From Pseudomonas putida (lineage in GTDB: Bacteria > Pseudomonadota > Gammaproteobacteria > Pseudomonadales > Pseudomonadaceae), in the NCBI RefSeq assembly GCF_001941965.1, contig NZ_MKZO01000024.1, positions 1-64,000 of the forward strand: a stretch of 64,000 bases of DNA, in the 5' to 3' direction. Shown piece after piece: positions 25,396 through 33,963 of the stretch (positions within the stretch are counted from its first letter, which is position 1; each line of letters starts with the position of its first letter). Both the position numbers and the translations under genes were made by a program. The notes beneath the pieces are model-generated. The model saw nothing but the letters and a program-made list of their open reading frames with translations. It was not told where the DNA came from and did no database searches.

Positions 25396-25434
25396 CATCA
25401 GACATATCCCAGCGAGACGAGGAAATTTCCCACC
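25396..25434 (-). promoter_or_regulatory. Candidate BvgA-like binding element in front of the fimbrial operon
   Basis: CATCAGACAT (25396-25405), heptads TATCCCA (25405-25411), GAGGAAA (25419-25425) and TTTCCCA (25426-25432), with the palindrome GGAAATTTCC at 25421-25430. It matches the 20190-20230 element with one base less in the spacer. An extra half-site GGGGAAAT is at 25382-25389. Confidence 0.6.
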
Positions 25435-25500
25435 GTCGTCCGCTGAAAGGTGATTGGAGACTACCCGTGGGGTGGTAGGACATACGGATACCGCGATCCG

Positions 25501-25679
25501 TGTAGGAGCTGGTTTACCTGCGATGGACCGCGTTAGCGGTCCCAAAACCTGCCACTCCGAGCATCTGGAGGAATGCCATTCGAAAGTTGCTGTGAATCCA
25601 GGATTTCACATGACACCGACTCGTGCGGGATGGTTTTGGGACCGCTACGCGGTCCATCGCAGGTAAACCAGCTCCTACA
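25501..25679. repeat. Long inverted repeat of a second REP family
   Basis: Arms 25501-25549 and 25632-25679 are complementary over about 48 bases with one indel, around an 82-base loop. Each arm starts TGTAGGAGCTGGTTTACCTG and contains its own palindrome (GGACCGCG, GCGGTCC). It differs from the REP family elsewhere in the window and lies between the fimbrial promoter and the kinase gene end. Confidence 0.85.
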
Positions 25680-25699
25680 CCGACCGAGTGGGATTCAGT

Positions 25700-26995
25700 T
25701 CAGTGTTTTGGCAGGAAGATGCTGAAACGCGCCCCGCCCAGCGCCGACTGCCCGACCGTCAACACCCCGCCCTGGCTCTCGATCACCCGTCGGCTGATCG
25801 CCAGCCCCAGGCCAAAGCCGCCAGTGGCCCGGTCGCGACTGCGATCCAGGCGGTAGAACGGCTGGAAGATCTGCTCGCGCTCCTGCTCGGGAATGCCGAT
25901 GCCGTCATCCTCCACGGTGATCAGGCAGTTGCCCTGCCCGTCCAGGCTCAGCTCGAGGACCAGGCGCCGGTGGCAATAGCGCATGGCATTGCGGATCAGG
26001 TTCTGCACCGCGCGGGCGGTCATGCGTGGATCGAGGGCGAAGCGCTGCTCGCCGCCACCGCGTACTTCCCAGCAGATATCCCGGCTGTCCAGTTCTTCGG
26101 CAAAGCTGCCGAGGATGCTGTCGACGAACTCCAGCAGCGACACCTCGACCCGCTCGACGCTCTGTCCCGGCGTCTGCAACCGGCTATAGGACAGCAGCTC
26201 GAGTACCAGCTCATCCAGTTCGCGCACATGCCCGACCAGTTGCATCAAACGCTTGCGGCTGGCCGCCGGCAGTTCGTCGTAGAGCAGCACCAGGCCGAAA
26301 TCCAGGCGGGTCAATGGCGTGCGCAATTCATGGGAGACCGCATTGAGCAGCTCGCGCTGCTGGGTCAGCAAGTGCTCCAGGTCCTGGGCCATGGTGTCGA
26401 ACACCGCCGCCAGCGCACCGATGTTGGAGCGCGGCGAGATCAGGGTGCGCTCGGAGAGCTGGCCGCGACCGAGCAATTGCGCGGTGGCCTTGAGCCGTTG
26501 CAGGTCGCGCCAGTGCGGCCACAGCCAGAGCAGCAGGCAACCGAGCAGCGCAGCACCGATCAGTACGGTGATGCCCCACGACAGCAGGTTGATATCGAAC
26601 GGATCCGGCGGATTGCGCAAGGCGACCAGCCACTGACCACCGAGGGGCGCAATGGCGGTGTCGTAGTAGCCCCAGTCGCCCAGGCGCACCACGTTGTGAC
26701 CGGCGTCGAGACGCTCGCGCTCTTCATCGCTCAGGTCCAGTTGCTCGCGGGTGCGCAGCTCGATGGCCAGGGGCGCGAAGTCCGCCGCCAGCGCCTCTGC
26801 CACCCGCGGCCATTCATTCTCCGGCGTCTGGCGGAACTGCTTGACGATCAGGCTCTGCACGCCCCGGGCCTGATCGAGGTTGTAGGCCACGTAACGGTCG
26901 TTGAACAGATGCAGGATCGCGTCCGGGATCAGGAAGATACCGCCGGCATAGGCAATGATGGTCAGCAGGTACAGGCGAATCAGGATCTTCAGCAT
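25700..26995 (-). CDS. Two-component sensor histidine kinase (RstB-like)
   Basis: A 431-residue membrane kinase. Two transmembrane helices (about 7-25 and 140-162: LLSWGITVLIGAALLGCLLLW) flank a periplasmic sensor of about 115 residues. HAMP follows, then HisKA with AVSHELRTPLTRLDFG, and HATPase (NLIRNAMRYC, VEDDGIGIP, GFGLGLAI). It is 9 bases downstream of its response-regulator gene. The pair is divergent from an RND pump, suggesting it controls pump expression. The P. aeruginosa mexMN region has a similar regulator pair next to a pump; that comparison is from memory. The signal is unknown. Confidence 0.9.
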   Translation of the reverse strand: MLKILIRLYLLTIIAYAGGIFLIPDAILHLFNDRYVAYNLDQARGVQSLIVKQFRQTPENEWPRVAEALAADFAPLAIELRTREQLDLSDEERERLDAGHNVVRLGDWGYYDTAIAPLGGQWLVALRNPPDPFDINLLSWGITVLIGAALLGCLLLWLWPHWRDLQRLKATAQLLGRGQLSERTLISPRSNIGALAAVFDTMAQDLEHLLTQQRELLNAVSHELRTPLTRLDFGLVLLYDELPAASRKRLMQLVGHVRELDELVLELLSYSRLQTPGQSVERVEVSLLEFVDSILGSFAEELDSRDICWEVRGGGEQRFALDPRMTARAVQNLIRNAMRYCHRRLVLELSLDGQGNCLITVEDDGIGIPEQEREQIFQPFYRLDRSRDRATGGFGLGLAISRRVIESQGGVLTVGQSALGGARFSIFLPKH

Positions 26996-27004
26996 GGCCC
27001 GTCC

Positions 27005-27706
27005 TCAGACTTCCCATTCCACGCGACTGAACAGATAGCCCTTGCCCCACACCGTCTTGATCTTGCGCGCTTCGCCGGCATTGTCGTCGAACTTGCGGCG
27101 CAGCTTGGAGATGGCCACGTCCACCGAACGGTCGGTGCCGTTGAACTCGATGCCGCGCAGGTGCTGGAGGATGTGGTCGCGGCTGAGCACCGTGCCGGCG
27201 TTCTTCGCCAGCACCACCAGCAGGTTGAACTCGCCGCTGGAAAGCTCCACCGGCAGGCCGCGCCAGGTCACAGTGCGTTCGGCCAGGTCGATGGACAACC
27301 CGCCGACCAGCAGGCGGTCGCTCTCCAGGTGCGGCTCGGCGATGCTGCTGCGGCGCAGCAAGGTGCGCACCCGGGCCAGCAGAACACGGGGCTCGCAGGG
27401 TTTGCTGACGTAATCGTCGGCGCCCATTTCCAGGCCGAGGACCTGGTCATGGCTATCGTCGCGGGCGGTGAGCATCAGGATCGGCAGGGTCTGCGATTCG
27501 GCGCGCAACAGCCGGCACACCTGCAATCCATCGAGACCCGGCAGCATCAGGTCGAGGATCACCAGGTCAGGCCTGTCCCGGCGCACCTGCTCCAGCACCT
27601 GGTCGCCGCGGGCAATGACGCTCACGGTGAAACCATTGCGTTGCAGGTAGCTGGCAATCAGCTCGGACAGGGCGCAGTCGTCTTCGACCAGAAGGATGTT
27701 GGGCAT
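27005..27706 (-). CDS. OmpR-family response regulator (RstA-like)
   Basis: A 233-residue OmpR/PhoB regulator with a receiver (ILLVEDDCALSE, phospho-Asp in VILDLMLPG, Lys in VSKPCEP) and a winged helix (LSSGEFNLLVVLAKNAGTVLS; FNGTDRSVDVAISKLRRKF). It is cotranscribed with the sensor kinase. Four contiguous 10-11 bp direct repeats (27773-27814) lie between it and the divergent RND operon. Tandem direct repeats at one helical turn are the usual target of this family, so control of both directions is likely. Confidence 0.9.
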   Translation of the reverse strand: MPNILLVEDDCALSELIASYLQRNGFTVSVIARGDQVLEQVRRDRPDLVILDLMLPGLDGLQVCRLLRAESQTLPILMLTARDDSHDQVLGLEMGADDYVSKPCEPRVLLARVRTLLRRSSIAEPHLESDRLLVGGLSIDLAERTVTWRGLPVELSSGEFNLLVVLAKNAGTVLSRDHILQHLRGIEFNGTDRSVDVAISKLRRKFDDNAGEARKIKTVWGKGYLFSRVEWEV

Positions 27707-27772
27707 GGTTTGGCTTGATCGGGTGGGCAGGAAAAGTCGGCAGGATATAGAACCCGGAAAGGTAAGAAGTTA

Positions 27773-27814
27773 TTTCTTCACACTTTTTAACAGACGTTCT
27801 ACAGAGCTTCACAG
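27773..27814. promoter_or_regulatory. Four tandem direct repeats, candidate OmpR-type operator
   Basis: Consecutive units TTTCTTCACAC, TTTTTAACAG, ACGTTCTACAG and AGCTTCACAG, with the ACAG/ACAC ends at 27780, 27790, 27801 and 27811. The array lies about 53 bases before the adaptor ATG and 67 before the regulator ATG. Confidence 0.55.
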
Positions 27815-27866
27815 CCCGATGCCGGGCGGCTGCGTACCATGCGACGGTCATTTATGGAAGATCCCT

Positions 27867-29045
27867 ATGTTTCCTTCAAGTCCCGTCCGTCTGCGCCTGC
27901 TGCCCCTCGCCGCCGCCTTTCTTCTGCTTGCCGCCTGTGGTGATGAACAGGCTGGCGAAGAGGCCCAAATGCCCACGCCCAATGTCTCGGTGGAGACCGT
28001 GCAGGTCCAGGCGCTGGCGATCAGCAGCGAACTGTCCGGTCGCATCCAGGCGCCGCGTATCGCCGAGGTGCGGGCGCGGGTCGCCGGGGTCGTGCTCAAG
28101 CGTGAATACCGTGAAGGCAGCGATGTGAAACAGGGCGACGTGCTGTTCCGCATCGACCCGGCACCCTTCCAGGCCGACTACGACAGTGCCCGCGCGACCT
28201 TGGCCAAAGCCGAGGCGACCCGCTACCAGGCGAAGCTGCAGGATGAGCGCTACGCCGAGCTGATCGCGATCAATGCCGTCAGTCGCCAGGACCGCGACAA
28301 CGCCCGTGCCGCCGCGATGCAAGCGGATGCCGATGTCGCGGCGGCCAAGGCTGCCGTGGAGCGGGCGCGCCTGAACCTCGGCTATGCCACGGTCACCGCG
28401 CCGATTTCCGGGCGCATTGGCCGTGCCCTGGTCACCGAGGGCGCACTGGTCGGACAGAACGAAACCACGGCCCTGGCGACCATCCAGCAACTCGACCCTA
28501 TCCACGCCGACGTGACCCAGTCGACCCGCGAGATCAACGCCCTGCGCCGTTCGTTGCGGGCTGGCGAGTTGCAGCAGGTCGGCCAGGACCAGGCCAAGGT
28601 CACCCTGATCCAGGATGACGGCACGCCCTACCCGCTGCCCGGCAAGCTGCTGTTCTCGGATATCGCCGTGGACCAGAGCACCGGGCAGATCACCCTGCGC
28701 AGCGAGTTCCCCAACCCGGATCTTGACCTGCTGCCAGGCAGCTTTATCCGCGTGCGCGTCGAGCAGGCGGTGCAGCCCAAGGGCATCAGCGTGCCGCAAC
28801 AGGCGATCCTGCGCGACAGCGCCGGGCAGCCGCGGGTATTGGTGGTGGATGGCGAGCAGCGCATCGTCGAACGCCCGGTGCTGCTCGGTGCCGCGCAGAA
28901 CAACCGCTGGATCGTCAGCGACGGCCTGAACCCGGGCGAACGCGTGGTCACCGAGGGCCTGCAACACGTCAAGGCCGGTGATCAGGTGCAGGTCACGCCC
29001 GCCGCCGGAGCCCGGCAGCCCATCGTCCAGACTTCCGGCCAGTGA
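27867..29045 (+). CDS. RND efflux periplasmic adaptor (membrane fusion lipoprotein)
   Basis: A 392-residue AcrA/MexA-type adaptor. A lipoprotein signal ends at LLLAAC, so it is anchored to the inner membrane. Domains: barrel-sandwich hybrid (SGRIQAPRIAEVRARVAGVV and later TAPISGRIG), alpha-helical hairpin (about 100-160, with heptads such as ARATLAKAEATRYQ), beta-barrel and membrane-proximal domain. It bridges the downstream RND permease and an outer-membrane channel. The start at 27867 fits the lipobox. It lies 11 bases before the permease gene; no outer-membrane factor follows, so a shared TolC/OprM-type channel is likely. Confidence 0.92.
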   Translation: MFPSSPVRLRLLPLAAAFLLLAACGDEQAGEEAQMPTPNVSVETVQVQALAISSELSGRIQAPRIAEVRARVAGVVLKREYREGSDVKQGDVLFRIDPAPFQADYDSARATLAKAEATRYQAKLQDERYAELIAINAVSRQDRDNARAAAMQADADVAAAKAAVERARLNLGYATVTAPISGRIGRALVTEGALVGQNETTALATIQQLDPIHADVTQSTREINALRRSLRAGELQQVGQDQAKVTLIQDDGTPYPLPGKLLFSDIAVDQSTGQITLRSEFPNPDLDLLPGSFIRVRVEQAVQPKGISVPQQAILRDSAGQPRVLVVDGEQRIVERPVLLGAAQNNRWIVSDGLNPGERVVTEGLQHVKAGDQVQVTPAAGARQPIVQTSGQ

Positions 29046-29056
29046 GGGCCTGATCC

Positions 29057-32000
29057 ATGCCACGGTTTTTCATTGATCGCCCGGTGTTCGCCTGGGTGGT
29101 CGCCCTGTTCATCCTTCTCGCCGGCGCCCTGGCCCTGCCCAAGCTGCCGGTAGCCCAGTACCCCAACGTTGCGCCGCCGCAGGTGGAAATCTACGCGGTG
29201 TACCCCGGCGCTTCGGCGCAAACCATGGACGACAGCGTGGTCAGCCTGATCGAGCAGGAGCTCAACGGTGCCGACCACCTGCTGTATTTCCAGTCCCAGA
29301 GCAGCCTGGGCAGCGCCACCATCACCGCCACCTTCGAGCCCGGGACCAACCCGGAACTGGCCCAGGTGGATGTGCAGAACCGCCTGAAGATCGTCGAGTC
29401 GCGACTGCCCCGGGCCGTGACCCAGCAAGGCTTGCAGGTGGAGAAAGTGTCCACTGGTTTCCTCCTGCTGGTGACCCTGGCCTCCGAGGACCCGCGCCTG
29501 GACGAAACCGCGCTGAGTGATTTTCTGGCGCGCAACGTGATGAACGAGATCCGCCGCCTGCCCGGCGTCGGCAAGGCGCAGTTGTATGGTTCGGAGCGGG
29601 CCATGCGCATCTGGATCGATCCGCAGAAGCTGATTGCGTTCAACCTCACGCCTGAGGACGTCAATACCGCTGTTGCGGCGCAGAACGCCCAGGTCGCTCC
29701 GGGCAGCATCGGCGACCTGCCCGGCCGCCCGGGTCAGGAAATCACCGCCAACGTGCTGGTCAAGGGGCAACTGTCGAGCCCGGAAGAGTTCGCCGCCATC
29801 GTCCTGCGCGCCAATCCGGACGGTTCCAGCGTGACCATCGGCGATGTCGCCCGGGTCGAGATCGGCGCCCAGGAATACCAGTTCGGCACCCGCCTCAACG
29901 GCAAGGCCGCCACCGCCTTCAGCGTGCAACTGGCACCCGGCGCCAACGCCATGCAGACCGCGACCCTGGTCCGCGAGAAGATGGACGACCTGTCGCGCTA
30001 CTTCCCGCCCGGCGCGAAGTACGACATCCCCTATGACACCTCGCCCTTCGTCAAGGTCTCCATTACCCAGGTGATCCACACCCTGGGCGAGGCCATGGTC
30101 CTGGTGTTCCTGGTGATGCTGCTGTTCCTGCAGAACATCCGCTACACCCTGATCCCGACCCTGGTGGTGCCGGTAGCGCTGATGGGCACCTTCGCCGCCA
30201 TGCTCGCCCTGGGCTTTTCGATCAACGTCCTGACCCTGTTCGGCATGGTCCTGGCCATCGGCATCCTGGTGGACGACGCCATCGTCGTGGTGGAGAACGT
30301 CGAGCGGATCATGATGGAGGAAGGCCTCCCGCCGAAAGAAGCCACGCGCAAGGCCATGGGCCAGATCAGCGGCGCCATCGTCGGCATTACCGTGGTGCTG
30401 GTGGCGGTATTCCTGCCGATGGCCTTCATGAGCGGTTCGGTGGGGGTGATCTACCAGCAGTTCTCCATGTCCATGGCGGTGTCGATCCTGTTCTCGGCGT
30501 TCCTCGCCCTGAGCCTGACCCCGGCCCTGTGCGCCACCCTGCTCAAGCCGGTGGCCAAGGGCGAGCACCATGAACGGCGCGGCCTGTATGGCTGGTTCAA
30601 CCGCCGCTTCGAGGCGATGAGCAACGGCTACCAGCGCTGGGTGGTGCACGCGATCGCGCGCAGCGGGCGCTACCTGCTGGTCTATGCCGTGCTGTTCGGC
30701 GCATTGATCTTCAGCTTTGGCCAGTTGCCGTCGTCGTTCCTGCCGACCGAGGACCAGGGCTACACCATTACCGACGTACAGTTGCCGCCGGGGGCCAGCC
30801 GTGAGCGGACCGAACAGGTGGCGGCGCAGATCGAAGAGCACAACGCGGCGGAGCCGGGTGTCGGCAATACCACGGTGATCCTTGGCTTCAGCTTCTCCGG
30901 CAACGGGCAGAACGCGGCGCTGGTGTTCACCACGCTCAAGGACTGGTCGGAACGGGCCGCGGATGACGCCGCCGCGGCGATTGCCGAGCGCGCCACCATC
31001 GCCTTCAGCCAGTTCAAGAACGCCATTGCCTACTCGGTGCTGCCGCCGCCGGTGGACGGCCTGGGCACCTCGACCGGCTTCGAGTTCCGTCTGCAGGACC
31101 GTGGCGGCCTGGGCTATGCCCGGCTGATGGCGGCCCGCGACCAGTTGCTCGCCGCTGCGGAAAAAAGCCCGGTGCTGGTCAACGTGCGCGAAAGCGCCCT
31201 GGCGGAAAGCCCGCAGGTGCAGCTGGAAATCGACCGCAAGCAGGCCAATGCCCTGGGCGTGTCCTTCGCCGATATCGGCACGGTGCTGAATACCGCAGTG
31301 GGTTCCAGCTACGTCAACGACTTCCCCAACCAGGGGCGCATGCAGCGGGTGGTGGTGCAGGCCGAAGGCGACAGCCGCAGCCAGGTCGAGGACCTGCTGA
31401 AGATCCATGTGCGCAACAGCAGCGGCAAGATGGTCCCGCTGGCGGCTTTCGCCAAGGCGCAGTGGGTGTCCGGGCCGGTGCAACTGACCCGCTACAACGG
31501 CTATCCGGCGATTGCCGTCAGCGGCGAGCCCGCTGCGGGCCACAGCTCGGGTGAAGCCATGGCGGAAATCGAGCGCCTGGTAAGTGAGCTGCCATTGGGC
31601 TTCGGCCTGGAATGGACCGGTCTGTCCTTGCAGGAGCGTTTGTCCGGCAGCCAGGCGCCGCTGTTGATGGGCCTGTCGTTGCTGGTGGTGTTCCTCTGCC
31701 TGGCGGCGCTGTATGAAAGCTGGTCGATCCCGACTTCGGTGCTGCTGGTGGTGCCGCTGGGGATTCTCGGGGCGGTGCTGGCAGTGACTCTGCGCGGCCT
31801 GCCTAACGATGTGTTCTTCAAGGTTGGCCTGATCACCTTGATTGGTCTCTCGGCAAAGAACGCCATCCTGATCATCGAGTTCGCCAAGAGCCTGGTGGAT
31901 GAAGGTCATGACCTGGTGGATGCGACGGTGCGGGCAGCGCGCCTGCGCTTGCGGCCGATCGTGATGACGTCGCTGGCGTTCATTCTCGGCGTGGTGCCGT

Positions 32001-32179
32001 TGGCCATCGCTACCGGGGCCAGTTCGGCGAGCCAGCAGGCGATTGGTACCGGTGTGGTCGGCGGGATGCTCACTGCGACCCTGGCGGTGGTGTTCGTGCC
32101 GGTGTTCTTCGTGGTGGTGATGCGGGTGACGGGGTATCAGAAGAAGACTGAGGCGCTTGCGGGCGAAGTGAACTCCTGA
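29057..32179 (+). CDS. RND multidrug efflux permease (HAE1 family)
   Basis: A 1040-residue proton-driven pump with 12 transmembrane helices and two large periplasmic loops. It starts MPRFFIDRPVFAWVVALFIL, as in MexB/AcrB relatives. The proton-relay aspartates are in GILVDDAIVVVENVER (TM4) and the TM10 Lys is in LSAKNAILIIEF. LSLTPALCATLLKP and the C-terminal GVVGGMLTATLAVVFVPVFF are typical. The sequence is complete with no sign of damage. It forms an operon with the adaptor and is probably controlled by the divergent RstAB-like pair. Substrates cannot be predicted; the permease and adaptor sizes fit a MexMN-like pair but this is not certain. Confidence 0.93.
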   Translation: MPRFFIDRPVFAWVVALFILLAGALALPKLPVAQYPNVAPPQVEIYAVYPGASAQTMDDSVVSLIEQELNGADHLLYFQSQSSLGSATITATFEPGTNPELAQVDVQNRLKIVESRLPRAVTQQGLQVEKVSTGFLLLVTLASEDPRLDETALSDFLARNVMNEIRRLPGVGKAQLYGSERAMRIWIDPQKLIAFNLTPEDVNTAVAAQNAQVAPGSIGDLPGRPGQEITANVLVKGQLSSPEEFAAIVLRANPDGSSVTIGDVARVEIGAQEYQFGTRLNGKAATAFSVQLAPGANAMQTATLVREKMDDLSRYFPPGAKYDIPYDTSPFVKVSITQVIHTLGEAMVLVFLVMLLFLQNIRYTLIPTLVVPVALMGTFAAMLALGFSINVLTLFGMVLAIGILVDDAIVVVENVERIMMEEGLPPKEATRKAMGQISGAIVGITVVLVAVFLPMAFMSGSVGVIYQQFSMSMAVSILFSAFLALSLTPALCATLLKPVAKGEHHERRGLYGWFNRRFEAMSNGYQRWVVHAIARSGRYLLVYAVLFGALIFSFGQLPSSFLPTEDQGYTITDVQLPPGASRERTEQVAAQIEEHNAAEPGVGNTTVILGFSFSGNGQNAALVFTTLKDWSERAADDAAAAIAERATIAFSQFKNAIAYSVLPPPVDGLGTSTGFEFRLQDRGGLGYARLMAARDQLLAAAEKSPVLVNVRESALAESPQVQLEIDRKQANALGVSFADIGTVLNTAVGSSYVNDFPNQGRMQRVVVQAEGDSRSQVEDLLKIHVRNSSGKMVPLAAFAKAQWVSGPVQLTRYNGYPAIAVSGEPAAGHSSGEAMAEIERLVSELPLGFGLEWTGLSLQERLSGSQAPLLMGLSLLVVFLCLAALYESWSIPTSVLLVVPLGILGAVLAVTLRGLPNDVFFKVGLITLIGLSAKNAILIIEFAKSLVDEGHDLVDATVRAARLRLRPIVMTSLAFILGVVPLAIATGASSASQQAIGTGVVGGMLTATLAVVFVPVFFVVVMRVTGYQKKTEALAGEVNS

Positions 32180-32200
32180 AGATGTGAGGCTGGTTGTACC

Positions 32201-32284
32201 GGCCTCATCGCTGGCAAGCCAGCTCCCACAGGGTCCGCGGTGAATGCGATCCCTGTGGGAGCTGGCTTGCCAGCGATGAGGCCC
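32201..32284. repeat. REP doublet
   Basis: Facing REP units (32201-32232 and 32252-32284) with a 19-base loop, directly after the RND permease gene. Confidence 0.9.
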
Positions 32285-32358
32285 TCAAGAACAACACAGT
32301 TGAAACCTGCCATCGCCCATGGGATGGTGCCAGCCTTGACCTGCCGGAAGCCCTGCCC

Positions 32359-32952
32359 ATGAGCAACACCCTCCCCCCCTGCTCCATCCTCATCCTCGCC
32401 GGCGGCCGCGGCCAGCGCATGGGAGGGCGGGACAAGGGGTTGCTGGAGTGGCGCGGCGAGCCGATGGTCGCCCATCTGCATCGCACCCTGCGCCCGCTGA
32501 CCGACGACCTGATCATTTCCTGCAACCGCAACCTCGAGGCCTACCGCCCCTACGCCGACACCCTGGTGCAGGATGCCGAAGGCGACTTTCCCGGCCCTTT
32601 CGCGGGGGTGTTGGCCGGCCTGGCGGTAGCCCGGCATGACTGGCTGCTGGTGCTGGCCTGCGATGCACCGAAGGTCGATCGAGCGTTGCTGGAGTCGCTG
32701 CTGAAGCTGGCCAGCGACGCCCATGCCCCGGCCATGGTCCGCCAGGGCAGCCATTGGCAGCCCATGTTCAGCCTGATCCCGCGCACACTCACAGCCACAC
32801 TTTCAGCCGCCTGGGAAAGTGGCGAACGTAGTCTGTCGTGGGTGTTGCGCGGCGGGCCCTTGCTGGCTCTGGAATGTGCCGAAGACGATCCCCGGCTGGC
32901 CAACTTTAATACGCCCGATTACCTGGACGATCCTGCTTCAGCGCAGCCGTGA
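32359..32952 (+). CDS. mobA: Molybdenum cofactor guanylyltransferase MobA
   Basis: A 197-residue nucleotidyltransferase that joins GMP to molybdopterin to make the MGD cofactor. The N-terminal [19 protein letters not shown] contains the GTP-binding GGxGxRMGG...DKG signature. CDAPKVD carries the metal-binding Asp, and the C-terminal NFNTPDYLD is typical. The ATG at 32359 follows GGAAG. No other molybdenum cofactor genes are close by. Its end overlaps the end of the convergent MarR-type gene by 15 bases. Confidence 0.93.
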   Translation: MSNTLPPCSILILAGGRGQRMGGRDKGLLEWRGEPMVAHLHRTLRPLTDDLIISCNRNLEAYRPYADTLVQDAEGDFPGPFAGVLAGLAVARHDWLLVLACDAPKVDRALLESLLKLASDAHAPAMVRQGSHWQPMFSLIPRTLTATLSAAWESGERSLSWVLRGGPLLALECAEDDPRLANFNTPDYLDDPASAQP

Positions 32953-33366
32953 GCGGATTTGCTGGCAGGTGTCGAGCATCTGCTGCATGTTGCCCGGCTC
33001 CAGGCCCAGCTTGCCGTTCATGCAGTCGAGCAGTTGCGCGGCCTCGAGCTTGAGCGCCTTGCCCTTCTCGGTCAGCAGCACCTTGCGCCGGCGCCGGTCG
33101 CCGGGGTCGAGGTAGACGGTGATGAAGCCCGCGTCGGTCAGACGACGGATGATCGGCGTCAACGTGCCGAGGTCGAACAGGGTCACCGCACTGAGGGAAC
33201 TGATGGACATGTCGTCCTCGCCCCAGAGGCCAATCAGCACCAGCAACTGCGGGTAGGTCACGCCATGCCGGCGCAACGGCTCGCCATAATCGCGGACCAT
33301 GGCATTGGCGGTGGAATACAGGGTGAAGCACAGCATTCTGTCGAAATCGAAGGTTGGTTCTTCCAT
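32938..33366 (-). CDS. MarR/OhrR-type transcriptional regulator
   Basis: A winged-helix MarR regulator of about 142 residues. The N-terminal [16 protein letters not shown] places a cysteine where OhrR has its peroxide-reactive Cys. [35 protein letters not shown] and [16 protein letters not shown] are the DNA-binding wing and helices. OhrR represses organic hydroperoxide resistance genes, but no ohr gene is adjacent here. The start is set at the ATG at 33366 by comparison with OhrR length; an ATG at 33390 adds eight residues. The gene ends inside the last codons of mobA. Confidence 0.85.
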   Translation of the reverse strand: MEEPTFDFDRMLCFTLYSTANAMVRDYGEPLRRHGVTYPQLLVLIGLWGEDDMSISSLSAVTLFDLGTLTPIIRRLTDAGFITVYLDPGDRRRRKVLLTEKGKALKLEAAQLLDCMNGKLGLEPGNMQQMLDTCQQIRSRLR

Positions 33367-33562
33367 AGGCGTCTCTCGTGCGGTGCTCATGCAGCCACCG
33401 CGGCTTGCTCGTTGCGTGCCCGGTCCTGCGGCAGAGTGCGTGTGCCGGGCATGGTATTTTTCTTCGGTGTCCAAACCCCATACGCAAGCATCGGGCCAGC
33501 GCAGCACCTGACCGTAATCAGGCCGTGCGGAGTCAGGAAAATAGTGTTGGAAAGCAGACGGT

Positions 33563-33739
33563 TCATCCTTGAATACCTGGGGCGCCAGGCCCCGGGATCG
33601 GCGTGGCGCCAGTCGCTACGACCTTGCGCACCCGGTACAGGCCTTGGTGGGCGGACAATGGCAGGCGATACGGGAGGTTGTCAGTGACTTCACGGGCCAG
33701 ATTAGTGCGTAACGAGTCCAGTACAGGGACGCTCTCCAT
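33563..33739 (-). CDS. Possible 58-residue protein of unknown function
   Basis: The ATG at 33739 has AAGGG five bases upstream. The frame encodes a product with ordinary composition (MESVPVLDSLRTNLAREV at the start, a basic middle, a Gly/Pro-rich end). It continues in frame further up without a better start. I do not recognise it; it could be real or a remnant. Confidence 0.3.
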   Translation of the reverse strand: MESVPVLDSLRTNLAREVTDNLPYRLPLSAHQGLYRVRKVVATGATPIPGPGAPGIQG

Positions 33740-33891
33740 GGGAGCCCTTATTGGTTTGTGCAAAAAGTAAAGAGGCAGTTGGTCGGAAATGTCTTGAAAT
33801 GTGAACTGCTTCCGGTTTTTGCCAAGATTGCCGTATTCGAACGAATATAGCCAGTTGCTAGTGCGGCGAATAAATGGCGTCAAAAAACGGC

Positions 33892-33918
33892 AAAATGCCC
33901 GTACCAGACGGGCATTTT
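33892..33918. terminator. Rho-independent terminator downstream of zwf
   Basis: AAAATGCCCGT and ACGGGCATTTT form an 11-bp stem with a 5-base loop. It lies 46 bases after the zwf stop on the minus strand and has A/T tracts on both sides, so it could work in both directions. Confidence 0.85.
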
Positions 33919-33963
33919 CAGGGGATCGTGAACGATAGAGGGGAAATGTTGCAGTCTCGGGTT

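Larger units (their letters stand above)
33391..33963. other. Intergenic region between the MarR-type gene and zwf
   Basis: This gap of over 500 bases contains a possible small gene at 33563-33739 and the zwf terminator at 33892-33918. The stretch 33740-33890 is AT-rich and could hold the promoter of the small gene. I see no RNA gene or repeat family here. Confidence 0.4.

Noticed and set aside
25501..25679. CRISPR-like repeat because of the long repeated arms.
   Set aside because: There are only two copies, in inverted orientation, with no regular spacers and no cas genes.
28982..31909. A very long open frame (975 codons) antisense to the RND permease.
   Set aside because: It is His/Gln/Arg-rich low-information translation typical of the reverse strand of high-GC genes, and the permease on the other strand is unmistakable.
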